From: Prorocentrum cordatum
Lineage: Eukaryota > Sar > Dinophyceae > Prorocentrales > Prorocentraceae
Reading direction: 5' to 3'
DNA length: 64,000 nucleotides
Assembly: GCA_963575745.1 (NCBI GenBank)
Contig: CAUYUJ010016149.1
Location: 273,154 to 337,153 of the forward strand
The notes under the pieces: generated by a model
Database searches by the model: none
Seen by the model: the letters and a program-made list of their open reading frames with translations, nothing else
What the model was told of the DNA's origin: nothing
Translations under genes and position numbers: made by a program
In this document: positions 20,451 through 30,499 of the stretch, piece by piece
Layout of the letters: each line of letters opens with the position of its first letter
How positions within the stretch are numbered: position 1 is the first letter of the stretch

Positions 20451-20927
20451 TCAGGTATGATGGCGATTGTCTGGTTTCGCCATTCCGCCCTCTGGCCGCC
20501 ATGGTCGTGCCGCAACTCGGCGCGTACATGTCCACGGGTCAACTGGGATGCGCGGGCGCGTCGTTGCCACTTGTGGGCATGGACAACTTGGCGAACGACT
20601 TGAACGATTGAGTTTACAATCGAAATGACAACATCGCAATTTCATAACTTGTAGGGCTAAGTCTTCGATGGCGCCGCGCTTGGGCCCCAGTTTCCGAAAG
20701 TAACCTGTGGGCCCCATAAGTACGATGGACACGCGCAATGCCCGAGCTTTGACCATGAGATTCTGGATGCGCCGGCAGCGTGGCCCCGCCCGTTTACCAG
20801 GCAGTCGCGCGTGCTTACCAGCGGGTGTTGCCACCCGTAGGAGTTGATAGTCGCCCGACAGTAGACCGCCCAAGTATTGCGTGCCCGTGGAGGTCGCGAC
20901 CTCTGCGAGCGTTATACGATCGCACAT
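20451..20927 (-). pseudogene. Element polyprotein fragment, unassigned
   Basis: A 158-residue open frame containing VSIVLMGPTGYFRKLGPKRG, then AIEDLALQVMKLRCC and a Cys/Pro/Arg-rich end. It lies between protease and methyltransferase-like motifs in the element sense. A perfect 6-bp-stem GCAA hairpin (20822-20837) lies inside it. Confidence 0.35.
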
Positions 20928-20970
20928 TCACCCGCGGGCTCGGGGTTCAGCGCCAGCTGTCCGGGCATCT

Positions 20971-21588
20971 TCAATGACAAGAGCACGAGAATGATAACGA
21001 TGAGATGAACGATCTTTGCTTCCAGCGGCCCACGTGGCAAACGCGCCAGGTCCGCTGTCGCCCCTGGCGCTCGCGGCCGGCGCATGAAGACAGAACCTCA
21101 ACTGCGGGGCTGTCCGTGCACGCGAGCGTTGCTGCGGCGCTCGCCTGCCCCCGTGGCTGTCTCCCGAGTGAGGGTGGCGTCCGCGTTGCTGCTTGGCTCG
21201 GGTCCGTGTCCGGGCTGTGGCCCACAGAGCCACTTGGCGTGAGCGGCGGTTCAGTGCTCGAGGTGGAGAGATCATATCTCCCGACAGCTGTTTCCGCGCC
21301 GCTCGCAGCGGCAGTTTGCCCCGCAGTAGCACGTTGCCCCGCGCGGACCTCGCGCGGCGCCCGTCGCGCGCCTTCGCTGTGGAGGGCCCGGCATGCCTTC
21401 GCCTGCAGCGCCGCCAAGGCAGTGTCCAGATCTCGAGGCGCGGGCGCGCCCCCCCCCCAGGGTATTCTTAAGGCACCAGGTCGCCAACGCGTTGCCCGCC
21501 AAGGTTTTGATCGCGAGCGTGAGCGTGCCCTTGTAAATGCAGTGGCTGATGCCCCTGGCGTTCTGCGTCGTCGTGTACGCGCGGGCAT
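20971..21588 (-). pseudogene. Low-complexity Ala/Arg/Ser segment of the element
   Basis: A 205-residue open frame rich in Arg, Ala, Ser and Thr, with RTRRRRTPGASATAFTRARS near the start. A disordered region downstream of the protease, with no domain. It contains two to four of the hairpins, which here fall in codon phases giving GANC and GATC rather than AGQPA. Confidence 0.3.
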
Positions 21589-21974
21589 CCATGGGGGCAG
21601 GTTGCCCCGCGCTGCTTTGACGCAGGCTGTCCCGCTGTAGGCGCCGTGCTGATGGTCTCTTCGACGACGTGACGCACGGGTGTGCCCTCGCGGTTGGGCG
21701 CGGCCGTGAGGGTGAACGCTGTCGCCATATGGGCTTCCGTCGCCCCGTCGTACTCATCTATCTTGCTCGCCAGGTGCCCCGCTGGCGTCTTCGCCAAGTC
21801 TATCACCCGATCGCCTTGTCCAATGAGGAGCCTGTGCATGCCAGGGCCTGGGGTGGCCGTCTTCTCTTTGCCGTTCTCCAAATTCAAGGTGGCGCGCATG
21901 TTCGACATGCTCCGCAGGCCCAGGATTGCGGGCAGGTTCTCACTGGACCTCTCGACCACGTTCCAGCTCAGCAT
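21468..21974 (-). pseudogene. Protease-downstream block (PAILGLRSM domain)
   Basis: The first 70 residues contain PAILGLRSMSNMRATLNLEN, PGPGMHRLLIGQ and DLAKTPAGHLASKIDEYD. In copia-like polyproteins such a block follows the catalytic DTGS of the aspartic protease: a PxLLG-like strand-loop, then a G-x-G-x-x-L strand, as in the C-terminal half of a retropepsin. It lies about 180 bp downstream of the DIGSN motif in element sense. Confidence 0.6.
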
Positions 21975-22081
21975 CGGCAGGTTGCCCTGCAGGGTTACCC
22001 CTGCATTAGCAGGCGATCTTGTAGTGCTCTGACGCCCTGCAAGCTGCGGCTCCTGAACCCACCCCAGTCGTGCGCAATGGT

Positions 22082-22330
22082 TTAGTTCAACCTCTTCATG
22101 TCGCGACCGTGGCGCGGGACCCGCTCAAACGTCTGCGCGGCCCTGGGGCCAATGATGTTGATATTGCTGCCGATGTCGAGCAGGATTCTCGGCTCGCCAT
22201 CGATCATGGTGCCGTTGTTTGCCGCCAGGGCCTACGCGTGGCGATCGCCAGAGTTGCCGTGTACTGTCGTCACCGTTGGGCCATGCGTACTTCTCAAGCG
22301 CCTCTGGTCCACTGCCCATTCATTTCTGCG
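22082..22330 (-). pseudogene. Copia-like aspartic protease, active-site half
   Basis: In one frame the sequence reads MIDGEPRILLDIGSNINIIG (motif LLDIGSNINIIG at 22148-22183), then PRAAQTFERV and a TAA at 22082-22084. The retropepsin active site is usually L-L-D-T/S-G-A/S; here DIGS replaces DTGS, which would probably weaken catalysis. The protease would cut the polyprotein. Its position between gag-side sequences and integrase fits. Confidence 0.7.
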
Positions 22331-22533
22331 CGTGGACGAGAACGCACTCATGTAGGCTCGTGACTCACTCTCTGTGATCAAGTAGTGTTGGAAGATCAAA
22401 CGATTCGGGTATTCACCCCGTCGAGGCTATTGTTGGGTCAGTGGGAGGTCCTGCCTGGGAGTCGTCCCTGTCGGCGCGCGCTGTCATCGGGCCATCGGCG
22501 TTGGCCATCAGCACCGTCTGTAGCAAATCGCGC

Positions 22534-23129
22534 TCAGACATGGCACTGGCGCCACTGCGCGCACTGACCGGGCTGTCTGTGCGGCGCTGGCGCAGCGGGT
22601 TGCCCCGCATCCTGCCGCAAGGCGCATTGGGTTTTTTCCATGCGCCTGAGCCGCGCTTCGTTAGCAGGTCGCCCCGCAGTCGTTGCGGCTGGCCTTGTAT
22701 CTGCTCCTGGCTCAGCGATCGGCGGCGCATGCGGATTTGCGGCTGGCACCTCTGCTAGTGGTTCTGGCCTCGCATATGGCGGTGGCGTAGCCGTTGGCAA
22801 CGTCGCACCATGCTCGGCAGGTTGCCCCGCGGGAGACGCAGGTGACCCCGCTGGCACTGTGGGCTTTGCCATCATGGCCGTGATCCTGTTCAGCTCCTCA
22901 CGGAGGTCCCTGAGCTCGTAAGACCCTCGGAGCATTTCCTGATGTCGTTGTTCAGCGTCTTGTCTTCCCGCAAGGGCGCAACGGAACTCGGCCGTGATCA
23001 GTCCGACGCCGCGGCGCACATCACATGGTTCCCCACTGGGGGCCCCCATCGATCTGTCAGTCGACGTGCGGGGGAGCCACTCTATCCCAGCACGCTGCAT
23101 GGAATGCGCGGCCGCGCTGGGGCCTCCAG
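22534..23129 (-). pseudogene. RING-to-Pro-rich segment, copy A
   Basis: A 202-residue frame related over about 550 bp to 29729-30280. It holds the rear part of the RING-like finger (PCDVRRGVGLITAEFR; the last Cys is Arg), a helical stretch (QRHQEMLRGSYELRDLREEL) and a Pro/Ala-rich tail with AGQPA and AGRPA at hairpins. A 1-nt insertion relative to copy B shifts the RING frame. Similarity to copy B stops abruptly at 23129, where the LINE-B side begins. Confidence 0.65.
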
Positions 23130-23407
23130 AAAGTACATGCAAGGAACGCCCGAACTCTGGAGTAGAACCCTCAGGCAGAAGCTAACGATCAAGCTGCAAT
23201 CGTCTTTCAGGCTCAAAGTTTTGGCCGAGGAGCATGATGGCAAGGCGGCAGGCAGCAGCCAACATCACTCTTCGGCCCTTGGCTGAGGGAGAGGATGAAT
23301 AAGTTACCGATTCAGACTTCGAAGTATGTCTCGGGCGCGTTGTTCAAACAACTCATTGGTACTTGAAGTTCTGCTGCAATCTGCCGTCTCTCTTGGCAAA
23401 AATGGGG

Positions 23408-23461
23408 GCAGTCCTGGAACAGGTGTCTCATGCTTAGCAGTGGGCACTTGCACCACTTGCA
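23408..23461 (-). pseudogene. LINE-B C-terminal CCHC zinc knuckle
   Basis: CKWCKCPLLSMRHLFQDC fits C-x2-C-x8-H-x4-C, the spacing typical of the C-terminal knuckle of non-LTR elements. An in-frame TGA directly precedes the first Cys. Confidence 0.65.
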
Positions 23462-23517
23462 TCACTTTCCAATTCTAAGACGGGTTCCCGTCTGGGCTGC
23501 TCCTGAACGGTACATGT

Positions 23518-24210
23518 TCAGCAGGCGCTTGGAGGTCTGGTCGAGGTCCTTGACAAACTTGACGTAGACGGCTCCTGAAGAGGCATCAATGTCAACGTCG
23601 TCCAGGCCCTCAGCATCATTCCGTGACATATGCACGGGTTGAAGGTAACGAAGCCGAGCGATGGCTCGAACAACATGCTCACCTTGAGGCGATTCACGCG
23701 CCCAAGAATGCCATGCACCTCGTCGCTCAGCTTGGGGGGCTCGAAGGGCGCGCGAATCATTATCTGGGACCCCCCAACAGGATCATAAGCAAGGACTTGC
23801 AATCCAAGAGGCTCAAAGAGGGCTCGAAGACCACGAAACGCAAATTCACTTGGTATTAAGTTCTCTGACACTACTGCTTTACATGCTTGGAGTGGGGCTG
23901 AGTAGACAGGGTGTAGTTGTACACGTAGAGCCCACCACCTGCCCGAACACCACCAGGTACATTTACTCTTTATGATAGCTGTGAAGAGGAGGCCCACGAA
24001 GACTCTGAAGGTAGGTTCAATGAGAGGAACAGCCCACAGCCAGATATGCCGCACATAAGAGACAACGATATGTTCACGCACATCACTTGTACCAGAAAAG
24101 CTTTGGATAGTTTGTCCAACGCGATGTAGTTTTGCTCCAGCCACCTCGGGGCCGAATCGGCACGCTTGGGTTCCCAGGATCACACGCGAGTCCGAAATGC
24201 TCGATCTCAT
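23518..24210 (-). pseudogene. LINE-B RT C-terminal region
   Basis: A 230-residue frame continuing the RT after a frameshift near 24100-24200. It contains KLHRVGQTIQSFSGTSDVRE and VVSYVRHIWLWAVPLIEPTF, comparable to the thumb/connection region after the MDD box. Function in binding template is inferred from position. Confidence 0.5.
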
Positions 24211-24925
24211 CGCCTTGACCTTTCACCCAGATCTGACGCTTCCCAACATTCTCGGTATACCCGATAGAGTGGTCGAACTGCTTCGTAATGGCTAATCCGC
24301 GTTCCAATACTTCAGGGGCCCCAGGACCTGCGGCGGCAAGGCCCCGATCATCCATATAGGCCCAACCGCGGGCCGGCGTGCAGTCCCAAGGAACAAGGGT
24401 AGCTACCATGGCCCCAGGGGCGCAAGAGTCTCCTTGGGGAAGCCCTCGGGAGACCCAGAGAGGCTCCGCGGGCTCACTTCTGACGCAGCAGACCCGAGGC
24501 CCTCCCCACGCGGCAAGGCACCAATACGCGACGGCGTCGGGGGCGCACTCCCCTTCAAGAGCAGCAGCCGCAACACCATGATCTATATAATCATATGCTT
24601 TTGATAAATCCATGCCTGCACGATCGGCACCGCCAGCAAGCCAAGCATACGCAGTATGGATCACGGCAGCGTTCTTTTTGCAGGCAAATTGGTTGTCAGC
24701 AGCTTGAGGGAGGGCCGCGGCAAGAGCACTGAGCCAGATGCGAACCGCAGCAGGGGCAACATATTTTGGGTGACTCTCGTTCTCATCTTTCTTGGGGATC
24801 CCGACGACACGCCAGAGGAAAAGCTTTTCAAGTAAGTCACGTCTTGGGTTACCACGACACCGAACGAGGTACTCTGTAGTTGCAACCCATACTTCATATA
24901 GCCCGGAAGTCATGAAGGGGGCCAC
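24083..24925 (-). pseudogene. LINE-B reverse transcriptase
   Basis: A 280-residue frame. RT motifs in order: VGIPKKDENE, RIWLSALAAALPQ, AGMDLSKAYDYIDH (motif A Asp), VSRGLPQGDSCAPGAM (motif B) and GWAYMDDRGLA (motif C, Asp pair present). This core is unbroken and catalytic Asp residues are kept, but the fingers domain upstream and the thumb downstream are out of frame. It would copy LINE RNA at a nicked target. Confidence 0.9.
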
Positions 24926-25026
24926 GACATGTAGGATTCTTAACTCACTGGCGGCCCATCCATCTAGTCCCGCAGCTCCGCGACATTTAAGCGCTCATGA
25001 AGGTGTCGAAGTCAGGGGCCCAACAC

Positions 25027-26469
25027 TTAGAGCACGTACTCTGCGGGAACGGGCGGGTAGACGCATCTGCCCACTCCTTCCAGGCCGGAATTTTGAGAGT
25101 AGACTCGTAGCCAACAGGGCACCAGTTTGAGAGTAGACTCGTAGCCAACAGGGCACCAGCAAGCCTCCCACTCCTTCCTCATTCCCTCGGCGCCGAAACC
25201 AGCGGCAGGGCTCGGGGCCTTGGAAACTGGCGTTGCCAGCTTGAACATGTCATCGGACCATTCTTTGAAATTCGCGGCCCAAGTCCGTCGTCTAGACTCG
25301 GCAGCTCTTCTCTCATGCTCTGTGATGGCCTTGCTCAGCTCCTCAAGTACGTGGCCGTAGGACGGCCAGCCGTCACTTGGGAGCAGTAGCCCATCCGCCA
25401 CAGCACTCACATACGATGTAAATACCCGTTGGTCAACTTCCCGAACGGGTCCTGCGTGAAACTTTACCTGCTCATTGACCACACGATGCAGTCTACGAAG
25501 GCGACGGAGGGCAACGGACTCCTCGAGGTTGTGGGTGGCGGGCTTCGCCGTGGGCCTCATGGTGGGGGCCGATTCTTTCGGGCGTTCAGCTTTACGAGGT
25601 ACTTGGACCCACTGGCGGGTCTCTGGCAGTTTCGGATCGATAGTGCCATGTTTTCCATTTCTGGTCGATGTCGGCGTGGGGCGACGGCTTGACGATCGTC
25701 TGGTTGACCCTCTTCTCCAGCAACTAAGGCCCCCAGGAGTGACAGACGCAACTGCGTGGGCCTCGCACAGGGCCGTATGACGGAGGCGCTGTGGGGGCTT
25801 GACGGGGACCTCGCACTCATTGATCTCATGCACCGTGAGCCCGTGGCGGGGGATCCCTCCGATGAACGTCGTACCTTTCTGCGCAGGAGCTCGAGGGGGG
25901 CCTCCAGTCCAGCGCGGACATCTGGTGGGGCTCGTGCCCGCAGAAGTTGTCGGAGCAGGCGAAGCCGATACCGACCAACCAAAATTCGACTTACTGGTAC
26001 ACTTCGGGAACAAATTGAGATCTCCAAGGATGCAAACTTCGTGGCCGAGGGTCTGGCACCATTCCAGCAGGGAAACGAGCCAGCCATCATCACCGCGTAC
26101 TGGCCCGCAGGCCGTAGGCGTTCTCACTGCAGTAGCTCGATCTTTCAGAACACTATTTCGAATGACTGAGATCTTGCCAAGCGTACCTTTCCAAAACACA
26201 GCCGCGCCACCTTGACTGACTGACCCGTCTGCTCGCTTCTGGGGGGGGGGCTCATTGCAGGCAATTCCCCAACCAACTGTACGTGCCAATTGGATGAACC
26301 ATCTGGGACGTGCTTCATAATGACGAATCTCCTGCAACGTGAGAAAGGTCAACGTCTTATCCTCATGGTCGGTAACGATGCTCCATGCTCTCGCACGAGT
26401 CAGGCTCGTGTCATTGATGGCTCCAGCATCCGCGGAACCTGCAACAGTAAAAGGCTTATCGAATTCCAT
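25027..26469 (-). pseudogene. LINE-B endonuclease and linker to RT
   Basis: A 480-residue open frame. The EEP signatures are TFLTLQEIRH (catalytic Glu), GGAAVFWKG, VCILGDLNLFP (GDLN motif) and, near the end of the domain, RLRHTALCEA where SDH-x-A-L is expected. The Asp to Arg change before His suggests inactivation. Then come a Pro/Arg-rich linker and a helical region (RRLRRLHRVVNEQVKF). It contains a fresh tandem duplication at 25092-25159. A frameshift within the domain is likely, because 25750-26000 reads poorly. Confidence 0.75.
25092..25159 (-). repeat. 34-bp perfect tandem duplication
   Basis: 25092-25125 and 25126-25159 are identical (TTTGAGAGTAGACTCGTAGC...). The lack of divergence marks a recent duplication inside LINE-B. 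Confidence 0.95.
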
Positions 26470-26496
26470 CTCTCCTCAACGCACCAGCGGCTCTAG

Positions 26497-26875
26497 TCAA
26501 GAAGAGGAGGGGCCACTTCCCGCCGAGAACGAGGAAGTAGCGGCTGGCGATGATTCAGCATTCTGAGCTTCTTTTTTGCGGCGCTTGTACTCGCAGTTAT
26601 TATTGAGAACTGCTCGTCGTTGTTCAGGTGTGAGGCGTGGCCCACTTCTTCCTGTTCCTCTCTGCGTCCTGCTTGTTGATGCGGGCTCGGTGCGTCTGTG
26701 TGTAGCGTTTCCGAGTCTCCCTGTACTTTTCGCGGGCAAATCTGGTTGTCTTCCTCTTGAACTCTTGATATTTGACGGGGTCACTCACGATCTTAGCGCG
26801 ATGATCGCGCATCCACTTAAGGTGGCGATCCCGCTCCTTGTTCGCCTTCACCGCTCCGACAGCAATGATTCGCAA
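26497..26875 (-). pseudogene. Basic reading frame upstream of LINE-B endonuclease
   Basis: Two overlapping frames. One has a strongly basic helical stretch (EFKRKTTRFAREKYRETRKR, then YTQTHRARINKQ); the other has LTPEQRRAVLNNNCEYKRRK. They may be the end of LINE-B ORF1 or an unrelated basic protein. No motif was recognised. Confidence 0.35.
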
Positions 26876-27239
26876 CTTCCGAGACTTCCCTTTGAATGCA
26901 GGGCTTGTTTGAGGCGCAAAACAAACAAAGTAGGTTTAGAGCAGCTCCTGAAGTAGGTCGGCGAAGTAGGTCTGCAGCGCGCCTGGCAACAGCGGTCGGC
27001 GCAGGTAACTCGAAGGGAAAGGATGGCGAAACCGATTGCCGCGAGAAGCTTTCAGGGGAAAGGAATGCGACATTCATGTGCAAAAGTAGCTTTCCAGGGA
27101 AGGTTGTCGGGAACACAATATCAAAAGTAACTTGTCGGGATCGGGTCAGTAATGATATTTTCCAAACAAGCTTCTCGGGGAAATGCTGGAATGCCGCCGG
27201 CAAGGCGCGGCTTCTGCTAGCAAGCCAGCCGAGTAATTC
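26876..27239. other. Spacer with AAGTAGGT words
   Basis: Contains AAAGTAGGTTTAG, GAAGTAGGTCGG and GAAGTAGGTCTG near 26929-26972, the word that later forms the fold-back at 28262-28565. No gene. Confidence 0.4.
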
Positions 27240-27490
27240 GTGAAGTGTGCTGTCTTGGGTTCTTCTGGACTCCTTCGGGGCTTATCTTCAGGCTTCCAAA
27301 GTCTTCGGAAAAGCATGGGCCAAAAGGCCAAATTCATTCGTGTCTCGTACTATTTGGAAAGATTTCGGCTTCTCGGGGGTGTTATTGGGTGGCTCCGCGG
27401 CCACTTGGGGCGGTCTCGGAGCGGTATTTGGGTTTCTTGGAGCATGCGGGAAACAATGTTGATCCATCTTGGGCTTTCTTGAACCATCTG
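27240..27490 (+). repeat. G/T-rich dispersed repeat (module-D vocabulary)
   Basis: TGTCTTGGGTTCTTCTGG, TCGGAAAAGCATGGG, GGTCTCGGAGCGG and TTGGGTTTCTTGGAGC resemble the blocks at 6.2-6.7, 12.6 and 41.6 kb without aligning base by base. Confidence 0.45.
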
Positions 27491-28261
27491 TGAGACCGCG
27501 GTGCATTCTGCGAGGTCATGCCGGCTCTATCTTTGACCGTCTCGGGCGCTCCAGCGACCCGCCGCCCCCCACTGCAGACCCCGGAAGGAGGGGGGGGAGG
27601 GGCGCATCCATCCCCGAAGGGAAGACTGGGGGTTGTTGGAACAGGAAGCGCTCTAAACCACCTCCGTCCTGAGATCTGGGGGCATTGCGTTTCCCCCTTG
27701 GTCTGACCACAGCGGGAAGTGGGGCATGGAGGGCGGGGCGAGGGCCGCGGGCCCGAGCAAGGGAGAGGGGGGGGGGGCGAGAGGGAGGACCAGGAAGGTT
27801 AAGAAGGTCAGAAACGGGAGGGTGGGGGGCTCCAGAAGGCGGGTAGGGGGGAGGTGGCGTTTCCGGGGGGAGGAGGTGGAGGGAGGCTGGAATAATGAGG
27901 GCGCGTGAAAGAGGAGAGGAGGTGGAGAGAGGTGGGAGGAGGAAAGAGAAACGGAAGGGGAGTGGCGGTCGCCTCCCCTAGGGCGCCAGGCGGCCAGCGG
28001 GGGGGTCGCCAAAAGGCCTTGTCCTGTCGCCGTACGTTCGCTTGTCGCCCGACAGCGAAATCGCGCGTTCGATCCTCGACCCTCGGGGGGGGGGGAGACC
28101 GCCCCCTTTGGGGGGCTCCCGCCTGTCGGGGGCAACCTACAAGTGTTTTGGGTTTGTTCACCTTCTGGGGGTACTTCGCAGATTCCTTCTTTGGCGCGCC
28201 ACCCCCGGGGGCGACTTCTGGGAAAGGCTCGGGCAAGCGTGTGCTGATGTTTCAAGGAACC
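27491..28261. other. G-rich and mixed spacer
   Basis: Purine/G-rich runs at 27580-27605 and 27725-27960. The minus frame 27653-28255 is Pro/Ser-rich and compositional. No gene. Confidence 0.45.
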
Positions 28262-28565
28262 GCGCCCCCAAAGTAGGTCGGAAAGTAGGTTTGCAGAATT
28301 TGTTTTTGCAAAGTAGGTTCCAAAGAAGGTTTCCGGACTCCAAGAGTAGGTTTTCGGTGGCGCAAAGTCGGTTTCGGAGGCCTCAAAGTAGGTTTTAGGA
28401 GCCTCAAAGTAGGTTTCGGAGGCCTCAAAGTAAGTGTCAAACCTAGTTCAAACCTACTTCAAACCTACTTCAAACCTACGTCAAACCTACTTCAAACCTA
28501 CTTCAAACCTACTTCAAAATTACTTCGCACCTACTTCAAACCTATTTCAAACCTACTTCAAACTG
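28262..28565. repeat. Fold-back of AAGTAGGTTT / AAACCTACTT repeats
   Basis: 28270-28435 carries repeats of AAAGTAGGTTT, several followed by TCGGAGGCCTC. 28440-28565 carries the reverse complement as a 12-bp tandem repeat (TTCAAACCTACT, about 10 units). The two halves could pair into a long imperfect hairpin centred near 28438. Confidence 0.85.
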
Positions 28566-28584
28566 TTTTCGGAAGCGTGGAGGG

Positions 28585-28960
28585 TCAGGGATTGAAGGTA
28601 GGAGGAGGAGGAGGTGGAGGAGAATGTGGGGGAGGAAGAGGAGGAGGAAGAGGAATGGAGGAGGAGGGGGTGGATGAGGAGAGCCGGGAGGAGGATGTGG
28701 AGGAGGAAGAAGAGGAGGAGGAGGAGGAGAGCCAGGTCGAGGAAACGGAGGGCCAGGAGAAAGGAGGAACAGGAGAGAGGAGTAGGAGGAGTAGGACCAA
28801 GAGGATCCGGAGGATCGGGTGGAGGATGAGGGGCGGATGAAGGGAGAACGAGGGAGAAAAGGTAGGAACAAGAAAGGGAATATGAGGGGGAGGAGGAGTA
28901 GTAGGAGGAGGAGGAGGAGGAGGAGGGGGGGGCGGGGAGGGCGGGGAGGATCGGGGGCAG
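28585..28960 (+). repeat. (GGA)n-rich purine tract
   Basis: Long runs of GGAGGA and GAGGAAGA, nearly pyrimidine-free over 28590-28740 and again at 28885-28950. Glu/Arg/Gly-coding on plus and Ser/Pro on minus; compositional. Confidence 0.9.
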
Positions 28961-29728
28961 GAGGATGAGAACATGGATGCTGCGGCTGACGAGGGAGAGG
29001 ATGGTGAGGCAAGGGGGGCGATGATGGGAAGCACGATGTGATTGATGACGAGTGGCTTTGGGGAGGGCAGAGTGACCTTGGGCGGGGCGGCCGTGATAAT
29101 GAGGAGGGGCCATAGCGTGTCCGAACCCCGCAGGGACACGGCATGGGGGTTTTGCTGGGGTGGTGATTGTTGGTGGCGGCCCGGCTCGTCCAGGATTCCT
29201 TAAATTGCGTTGTTCGCCGTGCCAGTTGCTGGGGCTGCCCCAATTGATTTTTGGGTCACCCATTGTCGTGACTGCTTTTCTGGCGGGTCGTGTTTGCGGA
29301 GGTCTTCTCCGCAGCCGCGCTCGTTAACTTTTATGTTTAGTGCCCGAGGGTGCATCGCGCGAAAAGCGTCGCGGCCCCTGCCTGAAATGCAGCCCTGGCG
29401 CCCTTCCCATCGCAAACCTTATTGGCGAGGTTGCCGCGGCCAGGGAACGTCCCCGGGTGCACTTGCCAGGGCTAGTTTGGCGGATTCGCTTCGCCAACTT
29501 AGCTGCCCGCGGCATTTGCGCCGACGCGCTGTGGCAAACCCAGTAACGGGGGGCTATATGCCCGATGACACGTTTTCCCCGCGCGTTGCACCTTGTTCCT
29601 GGAACCTACTATGCTTGCGAACCTATCTCCCGAACATATCTTTGAACCTATCTAAAACCTATGTCGAAATGTTTTCTGCTCGCCATTGCCCTGCATTCCT
29701 GGGGAAGTCTCGGCGCAACTTCCGAAGG
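28961..29728. other. Unassigned spacer up to the second copia segment
   Basis: Mixed sequence. AACCTATCT/AACCTATGT words at 29605-29665 recall the fold-back family. No gene; the plus frame beginning at 29210 is antisense to the copia element further on. Confidence 0.4.
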
Positions 29729-30166
29729 GTAAATCGCGCTGGTCGGGCTCGGCAGGTTGCCCCGCATCCTGCCGTAAGGCGCATTGTTTTTTCCATGCAC
29801 CTGGGCCGCGCTTCGTTAGCAGGTCGCCCCGCAGTTGTTGCGGCTGGCGTTGTATCTGTTGTTGGCTCAGCAATCAGCGGCATTTGCGGATCTGCGGCTG
29901 GCACCCCTGCTAGTGGTTCTGGCCTCGCATATGGCGGTGGCGCTGCCGTTGGTAACGTCGCACCATGCTCGGCAGGTTGCCCCGCGGGAGACGCAGGTGA
30001 CCCCGCTGACACTGTGGGCGTTGCCATCATGGCTGTGATCCTTCAGCTCCTCACGGAGGTCCCTGAGCTCGTAAGACCCTCGGAGTATTTCCTGACGTCG
30101 TTGTTCAGCGTCTTGTCTACCCGCAAGGGCGCAGCGGAACTCGGCCGTGATCAGTCCGACGCCGCG
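29729..30166 (-). pseudogene. Helical and Pro-rich segment, copy B
   Basis: Counterpart of copy A: FRCALAGRQDAEQRRQEILR, GSYELRDLREEL, then a Pro/Ala-rich tail (PPPYARPEPLAGVPAADPQ) with AGQPA and AGRPA at hairpins. The short helix could be a coiled coil. It ends near 29729, where similarity to the rest of the element stops and the 6.6-kb block begins. Confidence 0.6.
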
Positions 30167-30469
30167 GCACACATCACATGGTACCCCATTGGGGGCTCCC
30201 TCGATCTGTCAGTCGACGTGCGAGTGAGCCACTCTATCCCAGCACGCTGCATGGAATGTGCGGCCGCACTGGGGCCTCCAGGCCTTGTCGCGGTGCTCGA
30301 ACTCTTCGAGGCAGATCGCACACTTTGTGAAGTCGTCGTCGCTGATGATGGGTGGTGTGGCCGTTGGCCTCGCACGCCTCTGCCGCTCGAGCGCATTCTC
30401 GCCCGTCCCATTGCGGTTTGGCGGCGTTGTTGGGCCCAGCTGCATTGAAGCATGTTGCCCCGCGGCCAC
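30167..30469 (-). pseudogene. RING-H2-like zinc finger of the element, copy B
   Basis: FTKCAICLEEFEHRDKAWRP, then QCGRTFHAACWDRVAHSHVD, a TGA stop, and in the same frame PCDVCRGVG (30167-30178 for CDVC). The ligands fit C-x2-C-x14-C-x1-(R)-x2-H-x2-C-xn-C-x2-C: a RING-H2 with one His replaced by Arg. RING-H2 proteins usually act as E3 ubiquitin ligases; that role here is only inferred. A short Ser/Arg-rich region precedes it. The same TGA is present in copy A. Confidence 0.65.
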
Positions 30470-30499
30470 AAATCCAGAAGCGGTTGCCCTGCACCACGG

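Larger units (their letters stand above)
20822..22851 (-). repeat. GNRA-type hairpin cluster 1 (11 hairpins)
   Basis: Members at 20822-20837, 21311-21324, 21329-21342, 21597-21610, 21622-21635, 21977-21990, 21989-22004, 22595-22608, 22664-22677, 22817-22830 and 22838-22851. In element sense most read GCGGG-GCAA-CCTGC. Variants pair by compensation: GCAGG/CCTGC at 21977, GCAGGG/CCCTGC at 21989, CGGGTG/CACCCG at 20822, GCGGG/CCCGC at 22595. Loops are GCAA, GTAA, GCGA, with a few GTCA or ACAG. None was found in the integrase-RT-RNase H half. Confidence 0.8.
23130..26875 (-). mobile_element. LINE-B: decayed non-LTR retrotransposon
   Basis: Minus-strand order: a short basic reading frame (26497-26875), EEP endonuclease (25027-26469), RT (24083-24925), C-terminal part (23518-24210) and a CCHC knuckle (23408-23461). 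The 3' end abuts copy A of the copia duplication at 23129/23130. Its RT has an AYMDDR box, unlike the YADD of LINE-C, so it is a different lineage. No spliced-leader relic was seen at its 5' side. Frameshifts and stops show decay. Confidence 0.8.

Noticed and set aside
28585-28960. Glu-rich acidic protein
   Set aside because: Simple GGA purine tract; similar tracts recur at nine other places outside genes.
29210-30448. 412-codon plus-strand frame
   Set aside because: Antisense to the RING/helix segment of the copia-like element, whose minus frame has recognisable motifs.
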